From contig JAJJLU010003480.1 of the NCBI GenBank assembly GCA_023807065.1, forward strand, positions 1 to 64,000: a DNA stretch of 64,000 nt, in the 5' to 3' direction. Of the stretch, positions 1 through 10,440 are shown piece after piece. The position numbers were made by a program, and so were the translations under genes. Origin of the DNA: Isotricha intestinalis (Eukaryota; Ciliophora; Litostomatea; Vestibuliferida; Isotrichidae). Each line of letters starts with the position of its first letter. Position 1 is the stretch's first letter. The notes beneath the pieces were generated by a model. The model worked only from the letters and a program-made list of their open reading frames with translations, ran no database searches and was not told where the DNA came from.

Positions 1-3000
1 ATATTTTTTGTTATATGATGGAAGCTTTAGAAAAAGCAGTAATTTATGGAGAAGAAGCTTTTGACAAATTATTTGATATTTATCATATTCATAAAGATGA
101 AGTTAAAATTAAATTTATAGAAGAAGCAAAAAAATTAGAAAATCCACCAAATCAAAGAAAAATTTATTTGTGTTTAATTTCTTTTGAAAATTATTTTATT
201 ACTTTAATAGAAGATTTAATAAGAGATGATGTTCAAAAAAGTTCTGATTTTAATTTTTCTAAATTATTATATCCAAAAATAGAAAATGATTCTTTATATA
301 TACATTTATTTGGAAATTTCCTTCAAGTTGAATATGGTTTTTCTTATACAGGAATGATATTTAATTATATTATGATGAGTAGCTCTGATAGAATGATTCT
401 TTCATTTATGAATATAATATCTTATAAAAAACCATTTTTAATATATGGAATTAAAGAATCTAATATATATGATTCTTTAAATAATATTGCATTGTTTTTA
501 GGAAAAAATATTCAATTTTTAAGTGGAAATTCTGAATTTAAAGTAAATACTGTTAATAATTTTATTTATGCTAATTTAAAATTGGGTAATTGGTTAGTAA
601 TTGATAATATTGAAAGTATTCAATTCGAAAATTTAGAAATTATCGCAGGAAGAATTTCTGAAATTTATCAAATGATAAAACAAAGTGAAGATGAATTTTT
701 AATATTAGATGATCCTGAAAAAAAAATTACAATTGCCAATAGAAGTTTTAATATATTTTTATTGAGTGGTATGTTATTAAAACCAATGAATCCTTATCCT
801 AAAATTATTAAAAATTATTATTTTAGGATTATTGGTTTTTCTACTATAAATTTAGAATTTTATACTTTTATGAGTATGGTTAATTTAAATTTTGATAATT
901 ATAAAGAAGTGTCAAAAAAAATTTTATGTATTACTAAATTTATAAATGCCAAATGTGAGAATGTAAAAGAAAAAAATATTTCATTTAAAATAATAAATCT
1001 TTTATTAAAGTCATTAAGTAAAGTAAATGTATTCCATGAATTTACAAAAGATAAATCACATAATAATAAAATAATTGCAGATATTTTCATAAATAAAATC
1101 CAATATATAACAAGTAATGAAAAAGAATTTGAGGAAATAAAAAATTATATAGAAAACATATTTAATATAAGTGAACATAAAATTCTATCAGACACAAAAA
1201 ATCATACTCAAAACAAAGAAGAAAATGATTTAACAAAAGACTCGACTGAAGTCATATTTAATAAAGCATTTAATGAAATAACAAAAGAATATATTTTCCC
1301 TTCAAATTCAGAATTTCAAAAAAAATTATATACATTATATTCTTCTTTTGACATTTTTAAATATTTTTTAATATCTGGACCTGAATTAAGTGGAAAATCA
1401 ACTTTAATTCATATTCTTCAAAAATTATATACTCATTTATCATTATTAAATGAAAAAAACAAAAAATTATTTTATATGAAAATATATCATAATTCAGAAA
1501 ATATTTTTAATCAAATAACATCAAAATCAAATCCAACTTTAACTGATTTAACTCCATTACAATGTAGACTTCAAACTTTTCAAAATTTAGATTTAATAAC
1601 AAGATTAAATGAAGTTGAAAATGATTTACATAATAATTGGAATGAATCTTCTTTATCAGGTTTACGAAAAGATTCTTCAAATATACCTGAACTTACTCCA
1701 AAAAGAAAGTTAAAAAAAATGGACACTAATATTCATTCTGATAATGAATTAAATTTAGATGATGATGATATTTCTATTAGTAATAGTAATTTTGAAAAAG
1801 GTAAAGGTATAAATCAAATTAACTTATTTGATAATAATAATTTTAATTTTGCTGTTGTTTTTGATGGGGAAATTGATAATAAATATTTATCTAAAAATAT
1901 TAGTAAATTTACTATGAAAGGAAGAGAATTAGATGGCTTTAAAATTATATATGAAGTTGTTGATGTTGGAAAAGCTTCTCCTTCTTTTTTAACAAAACCA
2001 AATCAAATTTTTATTTCTTTATCTAAAGACTGCTTTTCTTATTATAATGTATTATACAAATTTTTAGATATAAGTATTAAAATTAATGCTAATTTAGAAT
2101 TAAAAGCTTATATTAAAGGTTTATTTGAAAATTATTTCCCTAAATTATATGATTTTATTATTAATAACAGATTGAAATATATTTTTATTAATGAAAATTA
2201 TGTTATGTATAATTTTTTATGTATTTTTGAAAGTTTATTACCTGAATTTAATTTCGAAGATAAAAAAATAGGAAGAAAAAATATAAATGCAACTCCAAAA
2301 ATAGAAATAATTAAAAAATCAACTTTATCTATTTTTATAGTATGTTTTGCATGGACAATAAATAATTTAACTAATTACTTAATAAGAACAAAAATTGAAA
2401 AATTAATAAGTGATTTATTTAAAGCCGATGATTTAAAAGGTCCAATATTTGATTATTATATAAATGAAGAAACTTGTGATTTAGAACAATGGGAAGTTTT
2501 ATTAAATCCATTATTAGAGAAAATATCAAATAAAATTTTTGTTAAAAATGAAGTCTTTAAATATATGAATGTCTTTATTCCAACAAAAGATAATTTACCA
2601 ATATATTATTTTAGTGAAAAATTAATATTAAATAATATTTCATTTTTAGTAACTGGGAAAGAAAGTGTTGGAAAATCACTATTATTAAATACACTCTTAG
2701 AAGATGAAAGTAGAAAACATACTTCTAATCCTATTTCATTTTTAGCTTCTTATGGAACAAAAGAAATAAATTTAAAGGAATTTTTATTACAAAATATATT
2801 AGAAATTAGAAGAGATGTGTTAGGAGATAGAAATGGAAGAAAAACTATATTTTTTATTGATGATTTACATCTTATTGGAGATTCTTTTAATACTAGAGAA
2901 TATATTAGAGGTTTAATTGAAACTAAAAAAAGTTTTAATTATGATAGAAATATTTATCAATTTTTATATAAATTTAATTTCTTATTATGTTCTAATATAA

Positions 3001-6000
3001 CTACTCAACCTATTAATTATTCAAATCATTGCAATAATCGACTTATTATGAAAAATGTTTTATTAAATTGTGTTTTTTCAGAAGAATGTTTTGCTAATAT
3101 TTTTAAATCATCTTTAGAATTTCATTTAAGACAATATATTCCTAATACTTCTTCAATTACTTCAAGCCAATATATTCAAGCATTATTTAAATTAAAAAAT
3201 TTACTTTTGGAAAATTATAATCAGTCTAATAAAAAATTACATTGTAATATAAGAAACAATGATATAGTAAAAATAATTCAAAGTTTTCATATTTTTTCTC
3301 TTTTAGAAAATCAAAATGATATTCCTTATTTTATTCATTTAAAAAATTTATATTTTTATGAAAGTTGTAGATTAATTGAAGATAGATTAAATGAAAAAGA
3401 AGATATAGAATATTTTAGAGAAAGTATTTGTCAAGCATATTCAAGCATTTTTAAACAAGATAAAGTTAATGCAAAAGATATTTTTACTGATTTTGATGAA
3501 AAATTTCATCATATTTATGCTAAAAATTATTTTGATGAAAATAACAATAAATATATTTATTTTAAACATAAAAGTGATTATTTTGATTTATTAAAGAAAA
3601 AAATTTCTGAATATGAATTAGCTTATAATAAAAATATTTATTATGGAATAATTGTTACTGAAGATAATTTAAATTATCTAATTAAAATTTTAAGAGCTTT
3701 TGAAAGAAATAACAGAAATCTAATATTAATAGGAAAAAATTATACATGTAAACAAAGTTTATTAAAACTTGCTTGTTTTATTGCAAGAATTAAAACTTAT
3801 GATGCTGATGACATTAGATTTTATGATTTAGATAAAAAAGAAGAAGAAAAATTTGAAGTCTATAATAATAATTTTGTTAAAATTGCAGTAAGAAATGTAT
3901 TAAGAATTGCAGTTAAAGAAAATAAAAAAGTTTTAATGTATATCAGAAATGAAATGATTGAAAGTAATTTAAAAATATTAGAAACTGTAAATTTAATGCT
4001 TAATGTAAAAGTTTTAGCAACTAGTTATTATAAATTTTCAGGAACTCAACCAACAAAACTATCAAAAGATAAAAATAGTATTACTAGAAATGAAATTTTT
4101 CAAAGATTAAAAAATAATTTATCAGTTTGTTTATCAATAGTTCCTAAAACAAAAGCATATTCTCAATTATTTTTAAATTACCCTTATATAGTGAAAAATT
4201 CTTCTATTTTATATAAACATAATTTCAGAGATGAAGATATGGAAAATTATTTTATTCATCAATTAGAACATTCTCAAGAAAATATAACTTCATCTAATTT
4301 AATTACAATGGAAGAAAATAATAAAAAAGATATTTCAAATTTAATGATATTAATTCATAATCATTCAAAACAATTAATATTAGAATATTCAATAAAAGTA
4401 GGAATGAATTTAATATATACAAATTATAATTTTGTTGAAATGGTGAATTATTTTATAAAACATTATCCAATTTTTAAAAATATTTTATCAGAAAAATTAA
4501 CTCATTTATCAAATAATACAAATTCAACAGTTAAATCAATGACAGCAATATCATTAATTGAAAATGAAATAAATGAATTAAATCCTAAAAAAGAAGATAA
4601 TGATAAATTTATAGATGAAAAAAGAAATGATAAAAAAGTTTTAGTATTTCAAAAGCAAAATATAAAAATGAAAAAAAATAATGAAGAAAAACCATGTACT
4701 CAATTACAATTAGATTATGATATCAGAAAAGCAGAATTAGGAGAAAAATTACAATCATTTGAACAAAAAATAAAAAAATCACTTAAAAATTTAGAATTTC
4801 AAGAAAAAGATATTGTAGAAATTAAAAACACATATGATAATTTTCCTTTTGGAAAATATATAATCACTCATTTATATATATTAATTTCAAAGCAATATGA
4901 TTTAATAAATGATTATGAAAAAAATTGGGATGTCATTAAAAAAGCTTTAAATACAAGATTATTTTCAAAATTTGTTGATAAAAAATTAGATATCAATAAT
5001 GAAAAATTGGTTGAAATTACTAAAATTATTACTCAAAATCCAGATTGTAGTAATGAAAAATATCAAAAACCTTTTAAAGCAGTAAGTATAATTTGTGATT
5101 TTTTTATTCAATGTAATAATTATTATATTGAATATGAAAATAATAATAGTTTAGTTTCTGAAATAAATGATATTGATAATAAAATTCAACAATATAAAAA
5201 AATAATTAATGATTTAAATAATCAAATAATAGATATTGATAAACAAATTGAAAATATTGATTCTGAAATTGCCAGTTTAGAAAAAATTAAAACTAATTTT
5301 ATCAATGAAATTGATAATAGGAAAAATATGTTGAACTCATTTATTGAATTTAATAAAATTTCGAATGAAAAAATTGAAATGTATAATGAGCATAAAGATA
5401 ATATAAGTAACTTTTTAAAATATTATGATTATTATTTATTATTTATCAGTTCATATATATCATATGCTCCAATATTAAATAAAACTTATCGTTATCAATT
5501 TACAAAATTTATATATAGTCAACCACAATATAAAGAAATTAAAGAATTGAATTTAATGACTTTAATATTTAATTTTTTAGATACTAAATTGAAAGATCAA
5601 AATTTTTTTTTTTCATTATATAATTACAATGATGATTTTTTCCTTCAAGAAAACTTTTATTTTATGTATATTGAAAAAAAAAAAATTCCATATATAATAA
5701 ATTCAGATAATCAAATTGGATATGAAATGATAAGAGATTATATTGAAGCTTCAAGAGATACTAGAACAATTTTAAGAACAAATTATAATGATCATTTAAA
5801 TAAAAAAGATAATGAAATGCTAGATAAATTAAATAAAACAATTAAAGATGGTTTAATTTTATATCTTGAAAAATGTGATAGAAATTGTACTTTATTCTTT
5901 AAAAATTTAATATATAATAGAACTATTATTAATGAAAAAGGAGAAACTGTTATTGAATTATCTAATTATCAAATTGAACCTAAATATTCTAAATATAAAA

Positions 6001-7216
6001 TTTATTTTTCTCAAAATACAATTTATGATTTTAGAAAAGAAGATTATTTAAATACTTTAATAATTAACTTTAATATTTCTGCAAGTACTACTTTAAAAAA
6101 TGAATTATTTAAAGAATTAGCTTTAACTTATGAACCAAATTTAAGTAATGCTTTAAATAAAACAAAAATTGAGGTACAAAAAAATTTAATAAGGCTTTAT
6201 GATAATTATACAAAATTAAATAATTCTATTGAAAGATTTAATTTTTCTTCAAATGTAGATGAATTAATAAATAATCATAATATATTAGATAATTATTTAA
6301 GGGATATTCAAGAAAATGATTTTATAATGAAAAATATTTCAAATAATAAAGCAAAAATAATAAATATCAATTTAAATTTAATGCATTTTAATACTTTATG
6401 TTATATATGTGCTAAATTATTTAAGTTAGTAAATTATGTTGGAGATAAGAAAGTATCTTTTAAGATTTTCAGAGATTTTATTAAAAAATTTTATGTTGAA
6501 AATGGTTATAATGAATATGAATTTGATAATATTGAAAAAAGTGATGGAAAAGAAAAAAATGAAGAAGGTGAAGAAGAGGAAGAAGAAGAAGTAGAAAATA
6601 AATCGAATGAAGAAACTATCAATGAGAAGTTTGAAACAATTCATAAACCAAAAAAAGTTTTTTCCAAAGAAGAATGTTTAGATTTAATTTCTTATTTACA
6701 TAATAATATTGTTGATAAAATTTATGATGATATAGAAAAAAAAAATTCTATTTTATTTGTTGAAATATTATTTTATTTAAAAGAAGTAAAGCAATTACCA
6801 TATAATTATAAAAATATTATTAAAAATGTTGTAGATTTGACTTTTAATCAAAATATTGATTTTTATAAAGATAAAATACAAAATAATGATTCTCCTCTAA
6901 ATAATATACCTAAAGAAAATTGGAATAAATTATTATTTATTTCAGAAGAAAATGAAAATTTCTTAAAAAATTTAATAGAAAATATAAATAATAACCCAAA
7001 AATTTGGGAAGAATTATTAGAAGACAAAAACAAAAATTCAAATTGGTTAAGCAAGGATTTAAATTTAGATTTTCTAAAAGAAAAAATAGGAACACTTCCT
7101 GAAGATTTATCAATATTTAATATATTTATATTTTATGTGACAATAAAACCAACAAATTCAATAGATAATATAATTCCTTCATTCATAACAAGTATTTTTA
7201 ACGATTCTGTAACTTT
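1..7216 (+). repeat. Direct repeat of 7.2 kb, left copy (mate 10441-17656)
   Basis: Aligned by eye at a constant offset of 10,440 bp with no indels seen. I found six substitutions: 1207 (Thr/Asn) and five synonymous ones at 1778, 2825, 4994, 6605 and 6617, so identity is about 99.9 percent. The right end of the repeat is sharp at 7216. The left end lies at or beyond the window edge. Confidence 0.95.
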
Positions 7217-7250
7217 TAATACAAAATTCTTTAGAATTATTAAATTCTAG
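1..7250 (+). CDS. Dynein heavy chain-like protein, copy A (5' cut by window edge, 3' truncated)
   Basis: The frame is open from base 3 to a stop at 7250. Residues up to base 7216 are almost identical to copy B (10441-17656), so the same layout applies: end of the linker, the AAA ring with P-loops in AAA2 (bases ~1375-1402) and AAA3 (~2650-2680), a coiled-coil stalk with microtubule-binding insert (~4690-5400), and later AAA modules. After 7216 homology stops abruptly; about a dozen unrelated residues follow before TAG, so roughly 760 C-terminal residues found in copy B, including the dynein C-terminal domain, are missing. The truncated copy is probably non-functional, or part of an assembly or rearrangement artefact. 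The family call is firm. AAA1 lacks a usable P-loop (see copy B). What lies 5' of base 1 is unknown. Confidence 0.75.
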   Translation, partial: IFCYMMEALEKAVIYGEEAFDKLFDIYHIHKDEVKIKFIEEAKKLENPPNQRKIYLCLISFENYFITLIEDLIRDDVQKSSDFNFSKLLYPKIENDSLYIHLFGNFLQVEYGFSYTGMIFNYIMMSSSDRMILSFMNIISYKKPFLIYGIKESNIYDSLNNIALFLGKNIQFLSGNSEFKVNTVNNFIYANLKLGNWLVIDNIESIQFENLEIIAGRISEIYQMIKQSEDEFLILDDPEKKITIANRSFNIFLLSGMLLKPMNPYPKIIKNYYFRIIGFSTINLEFYTFMSMVNLNFDNYKEVSKKILCITKFINAKCENVKEKNISFKIINLLLKSLSKVNVFHEFTKDKSHNNKIIADIFINKIQYITSNEKEFEEIKNYIENIFNISEHKILSDTKNHTQNKEENDLTKDSTEVIFNKAFNEITKEYIFPSNSEFQKKLYTLYSSFDIFKYFLISGPELSGKSTLIHILQKLYTHLSLLNEKNKKLFYMKIYHNSENIFNQITSKSNPTLTDLTPLQCRLQTFQNLDLITRLNEVENDLHNNWNESSLSGLRKDSSNIPELTPKRKLKKMDTNIHSDNELNLDDDDISISNSNFEKGKGINQINLFDNNNFNFAVVFDGEIDNKYLSKNISKFTMKGRELDGFKIIYEVVDVGKASPSFLTKPNQIFISLSKDCFSYYNVLYKFLDISIKINANLELKAYIKGLFENYFPKLYDFIINNRLKYIFINENYVMYNFLCIFESLLPEFNFEDKKIGRKNINATPKIEIIKKSTLSIFIVCFAWTINNLTNYLIRTKIEKLISDLFKADDLKGPIFDYYINEETCDLEQWEVLLNPLLEKISNKIFVKNEVFKYMNVFIPTKDNLPIYYFSEKLILNNISFLVTGKESVGKSLLLNTLLEDESRKHTSNPISFLASYGTKEINLKEFLLQNILEIRRDVLGDRNGRKTIFFIDDLHLIGDSFNTREYIRGLIETKKSFNYDRNIYQFLYKFNFLLCSNITTQPINYSNHCNNRLIMKNVLLNCVFSEECFANIFKSSLEFHLRQYIPNTSSITSSQYIQALFKLKNLLLENYNQSNKKLHCNIRNNDIVKIIQSFHIFSLLENQNDIPYFIHLKNLYFYESCRLIEDRLNEKEDIEYFRESICQAYSSIFKQDKVNAKDIFTDFDEKFHHIYAKNYFDENNNKYIYFKHKSDYFDLLKKKISEYELAYNKNIYYGIIVTEDNLNYLIKILRAFERNNRNLILIGKNYTCKQSLLKLACFIARIKTYDADDIRFYDLDKKEEEKFEVYNNNFVKIAVRNVLRIAVKENKKVLMYIRNEMIESNLKILETVNLMLNVKVLATSYYKFSGTQPTKLSKDKNSITRNEIFQRLKNNLSVCLSIVPKTKAYSQLFLNYPYIVKNSSILYKHNFRDEDMENYFIHQLEHSQENITSSNLITMEENNKKDISNLMILIHNHSKQLILEYSIKVGMNLIYTNYNFVEMVNYFIKHYPIFKNILSEKLTHLSNNTNSTVKSMTAISLIENEINELNPKKEDNDKFIDEKRNDKKVLVFQKQNIKMKKNNEEKPCTQLQLDYDIRKAELGEKLQSFEQKIKKSLKNLEFQEKDIVEIKNTYDNFPFGKYIITHLYILISKQYDLINDYEKNWDVIKKALNTRLFSKFVDKKLDINNEKLVEITKIITQNPDCSNEKYQKPFKAVSIICDFFIQCNNYYIEYENNNSLVSEINDIDNKIQQYKKIINDLNNQIIDIDKQIENIDSEIASLEKIKTNFINEIDNRKNMLNSFIEFNKISNEKIEMYNEHKDNISNFLKYYDYYLLFISSYISYAPILNKTYRYQFTKFIYSQPQYKEIKELNLMTLIFNFLDTKLKDQNFFFSLYNYNDDFFLQENFYFMYIEKKKIPYIINSDNQIGYEMIRDYIEASRDTRTILRTNYNDHLNKKDNEMLDKLNKTIKDGLILYLEKCDRNCTLFFKNLIYNRTIINEKGETVIELSNYQIEPKYSKYKIYFSQNTIYDFRKEDYLNTLIINFNISASTTLKNELFKELALTYEPNLSNALNKTKIEVQKNLIRLYDNYTKLNNSIERFNFSSNVDELINNHNILDNYLRDIQENDFIMKNISNNKAKIININLNLMHFNTLCYICAKLFKLVNYVGDKKVSFKIFRDFIKKFYVENGYNEYEFDNIEKSDGKEKNEEGEEEEEEEVENKSNEETINEKFETIHKPKKVFSKEECLDLISYLHNNIVDKIYDDIEKKNSILFVEILFYLKEVKQLPYNYKNIIKNVVDLTFNQNIDFYKDKIQNNDSPLNNIPKENWNKLLFISEENENFLKNLIENINNNPKIWEELLEDKNKNSNWLSKDLNLDFLKEKIGTLPEDLSIFNIFIFYVTIKPTNSIDNIIPSFITSIFNDSVTFNTKFFRIIKF

Positions 7251-9766
7251 ATTTGAAAGATTTTATGAATGTTATGAAAATGATTATAGTGATTGTCCTA
7301 TTTTAAAATTAACTTTATTTACTATGAAAGGAGAAATGAAATTTATGCTTGGATTAATTGATATTAATGATTTAATTTTTGTAAAATTCATTCAAGATAA
7401 TATTTATTGTGTAATTTATAAAAGAAGTTTTTTAGATCCACAAGAATTTCCTTTATATATGACTTGTTTTGAAGAAGTTTTTGATAATTCTTGTGATCAA
7501 AATACTAATTTAAATGCTAGAATAAAAGATTCTCCTCAATTTAATTTAGTTATGAATAAAATTAAAGATAATTTTAATAAATGTTCTAATGCTTTAGACA
7601 ATTATGTACAATCTTTGGAACCTATATTAACTAATTTCAATACTTTTTCTAAAATTTCTTTTAATGAATTAGGGAATAATGCTACTGCAGTTGAATTAAA
7701 AAATTATATTAAAAGTTTTGAAGAAGAAGCTACTAAAGTTAGGCAATTAAAGAAATTTATTAATATTGGATTATTTGAGTTAGATTCTACTCAATTTAAG
7801 AATTAGTGATTGATGTTGCTAAAAGTTGATTAGATAAAATCAGATTGGTTATTCCTAGAATTATTGTTGATAAACATAATAAATTAATTTCTCTTTTGGA
7901 AAGATTATTAAAAGAATTATCTGTCAAAGTTTCTAATGTTGAAACTTTTATAAAATTAAAAAAAGTTAGATAAATGTACTTTAGAAAAAAATAATATTGA
8001 AGAAAAAAATATGGAAATTACTGATTTATTGAATATTGCTGAGAAAAAAAATATAGAATTATATTAAAAGATTATGATAAAAAAGTTATTGTTGAATTAA
8101 AAAATTTAAATATGGATTATGATAGAAAATATGATCAAATGACTTATTTTTTAGAAAATAATTATCAACAATATAGAAAAGAATTAAAAGATAAAATTTC
8201 TAAATTTGATAATGATGATAAAGTAATGTTTAGCCAATTAAATTAAGAAAAAATAAATAAATATAGAGATAATAATGATATTCCCTTAATGCAATTAGAA
8301 AATTTAAAAAGTCAAATAAATTCTATTTTAGAAAATAAAGTAATATTTGAACAATAAGAAAAAGATTTAGATATGGATGAAGCTGAAAGAAGTTCATTTG
8401 ATAATTTAAATAATTTAGTATATAAATATAGATTAAAAATAGATATTTGAAAAGGAGTAAGAGAATTTAATCAAATGTCAGAATTTTTAGATAATGCTCA
8501 AATATTAATATCAAGAAATGGAAGGAAAAATTAATAATTGGGATTATTTATTTTAAACTCCTATTGTTGATTCAGATAATAGTGATGTACCAAAAGGTTT
8601 AAAAAAAAAATATTAAAAATTATTAAAAAATTATTGATGCTTTAATTGCTATTCAAAATCCTAATATTTTAAATCTTGAGAATAAAGTTTGGGATTTGAG
8701 AGTTAATATTATTGGAACTAATTATGAATTTAAAGATAATAGATTTGATTTAATTAGATTAATGAATATTGATGAAATTTATGATAAAATTCCTGAAATT
8801 AAAAAATTTAATAGAATTGCAAATGAAGAAAGAGAATATACTAATTTAGTAAAAAATAAAAATGAAGAATTTAGAAGTAAAAGTTTACAATTTAAATTTA
8901 GACAATATAATGAAACAAATAAATTTTTATTAATTGAAATTGATAAAGAACTTTTAGAATCTGAATATGAATTTATTGAACAAAATTTTTTAATTCTACA
9001 TCAAGGTCAATTAAATCCTTCAAGTGAAGTTGTATCAAAAGAAATTATAAATTTATTAAATGACTTTGAAAAATATAGAACATTTTTAGATAATTATGTT
9101 GATTACCATAATTATTTAAATATGTTTGAAGGTATAATTTTTAATGCTGAATTTGCAAAAGAATTAACTGGAGAATTAAAAAAATTATTAAATGAAAATT
9201 AAGTAAGATCATTAATTAAAGTTATGAGAGATAATTAACTTTTTAAAAAATTTTTAAATAAAAATATAATAAATAAAGAAATTAATATATTGAAAAATTT
9301 AACAGATGGTTTTGAAAAAAAATTGTCATGTAATAAATGTATATTTAGATAAAAGAAGAAGAAATTATTCTTTATTTTATATTCTTTCAGATAGAGATTT
9401 AATTTTATCATACACTCAAAAAGAATCCTTATCAATAACAGAAAAAAAATGATTAAAAAATTATTTCCTTGGATTAAAGATATAAATTTATCTTTTCAAG
9501 AAATTTCAATAAATGAAGAATTTATTATAACAGATACAATTTACAATTAAAATATAAAAATAAAATATTTAAGAGTATCTAAATTATTAAAGATAATATA
9601 GATAATTTAATTACTGGCTTAACTAAAAAAATGAAAGATTCATTTAGAACTTTTAAAAGAAATTATGAAGCAAGGTTTAAATCAAAAAATAATAAAAGAT
9701 CTCATGAAGTTTTATATGAAATTGTAAATGACTATAAATCAAATTTATCTCAAGTTATTATTATGA
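7217..9766 (+). pseudogene. Decayed dynein heavy chain stem/linker segment
   Basis: This segment reads as dynein N-terminal stem and linker in pieces: an open piece to 7803, a piece from 7806 to about 7970, further pieces to 8690, an open piece 8696-9202, and a tail to 9766. At least three frameshifts and about ten stops interrupt it. Many TAA codons stand where glutamine is expected, and TGA stands where tryptophan is expected: the frame around 8450 reads I-D-I-stop-K-G-V-R-E-F, a place where linker sequences normally carry Trp. The last 676 bases align with the intact linker of copy B, where CAA is preserved at two of the TAA sites. The pattern is G:C to A:T decay. It supplies the stem that copy B lacks, but cannot be translated. 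Confidence 0.75.
9091..9766 (+). repeat. Tandem repeat of linker segment, decayed left unit (676 bp)
   Basis: Starts with the same 'taattatgttgattacc' as base 9767 and ends with '...attattatga', just as the right unit ends at 10440. It differs from the right unit by a few percent plus indels, including CAA to TAA changes. The two units abut directly at 9766/9767. Confidence 0.85.
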
Positions 9767-10440
9767 TAATTATGTTGATTACCATAATTATTTAAATATG
9801 TTTGAAGGTATAATTTTTAATGCTGAATTTGCAAAAGAATTACCTGGAGAATTAAAAAAATTATTAAATGAAAATCAAGTAAGATCATTAATTAAAGTTA
9901 TGAGAGATAATTACCTTTTTAAAAAGTTTTTAAATGAAAATATAATAAATAAAGCAATTAATATATTGAAAAATTTAACAGATGGTTTTGAAAAAAATTG
10001 TCATGCAATAAATGTATATTTAGATAAAAGAAGAAGAGAATATTCTTTATTTTATATTCTTTCAGATAGAGATTTAATTGTATTATATACTCAAAAAGAA
10101 TCCTTATCAATAAGAGAAAAAATGATTAAAAAAATATTTCCTTGGATTAAAGATATAAATTTATCTTTTCAAGAAATGTCAACAAATGAAGAGTTTATGA
10201 TAACAGATACAATTTACAATGAAAATATAAAAATAAAATATTTAAGAGTATCTAAATTATTAAAAGATAACATAGACAATTTAATTACTGGCTTGACTAG
10301 AAAAATGAAAGATTCATTTAGAGCTTTTAAAAGAAATTACGAAGCAAGGTTTAAATCAAAAAATAATAAAAGATCTCATGAAGTATTATATGAAATTGTA
10401 AATGACTATAAATCAAATTTATCTCAAGTTATTATTATGA
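9767..10440 (+). repeat. Tandem repeat of linker segment, intact right unit (674 bp)
   Basis: Intact partner of 9091-9766. It holds the end of the dynein linker and leads without break into the 7.2 kb repeat at 10441. The boundary suggests unequal exchange between a decayed and an intact dynein copy. Confidence 0.85.

Noticed and set aside
7217..9766. Reassigned genetic code (TAA/TAG = Gln, TGA = Trp)
   Set aside because: All intact genes use CAA for Gln and end at TAA, TAG or TGA. The stop-ridden segment also has frameshifts, so it is decay.
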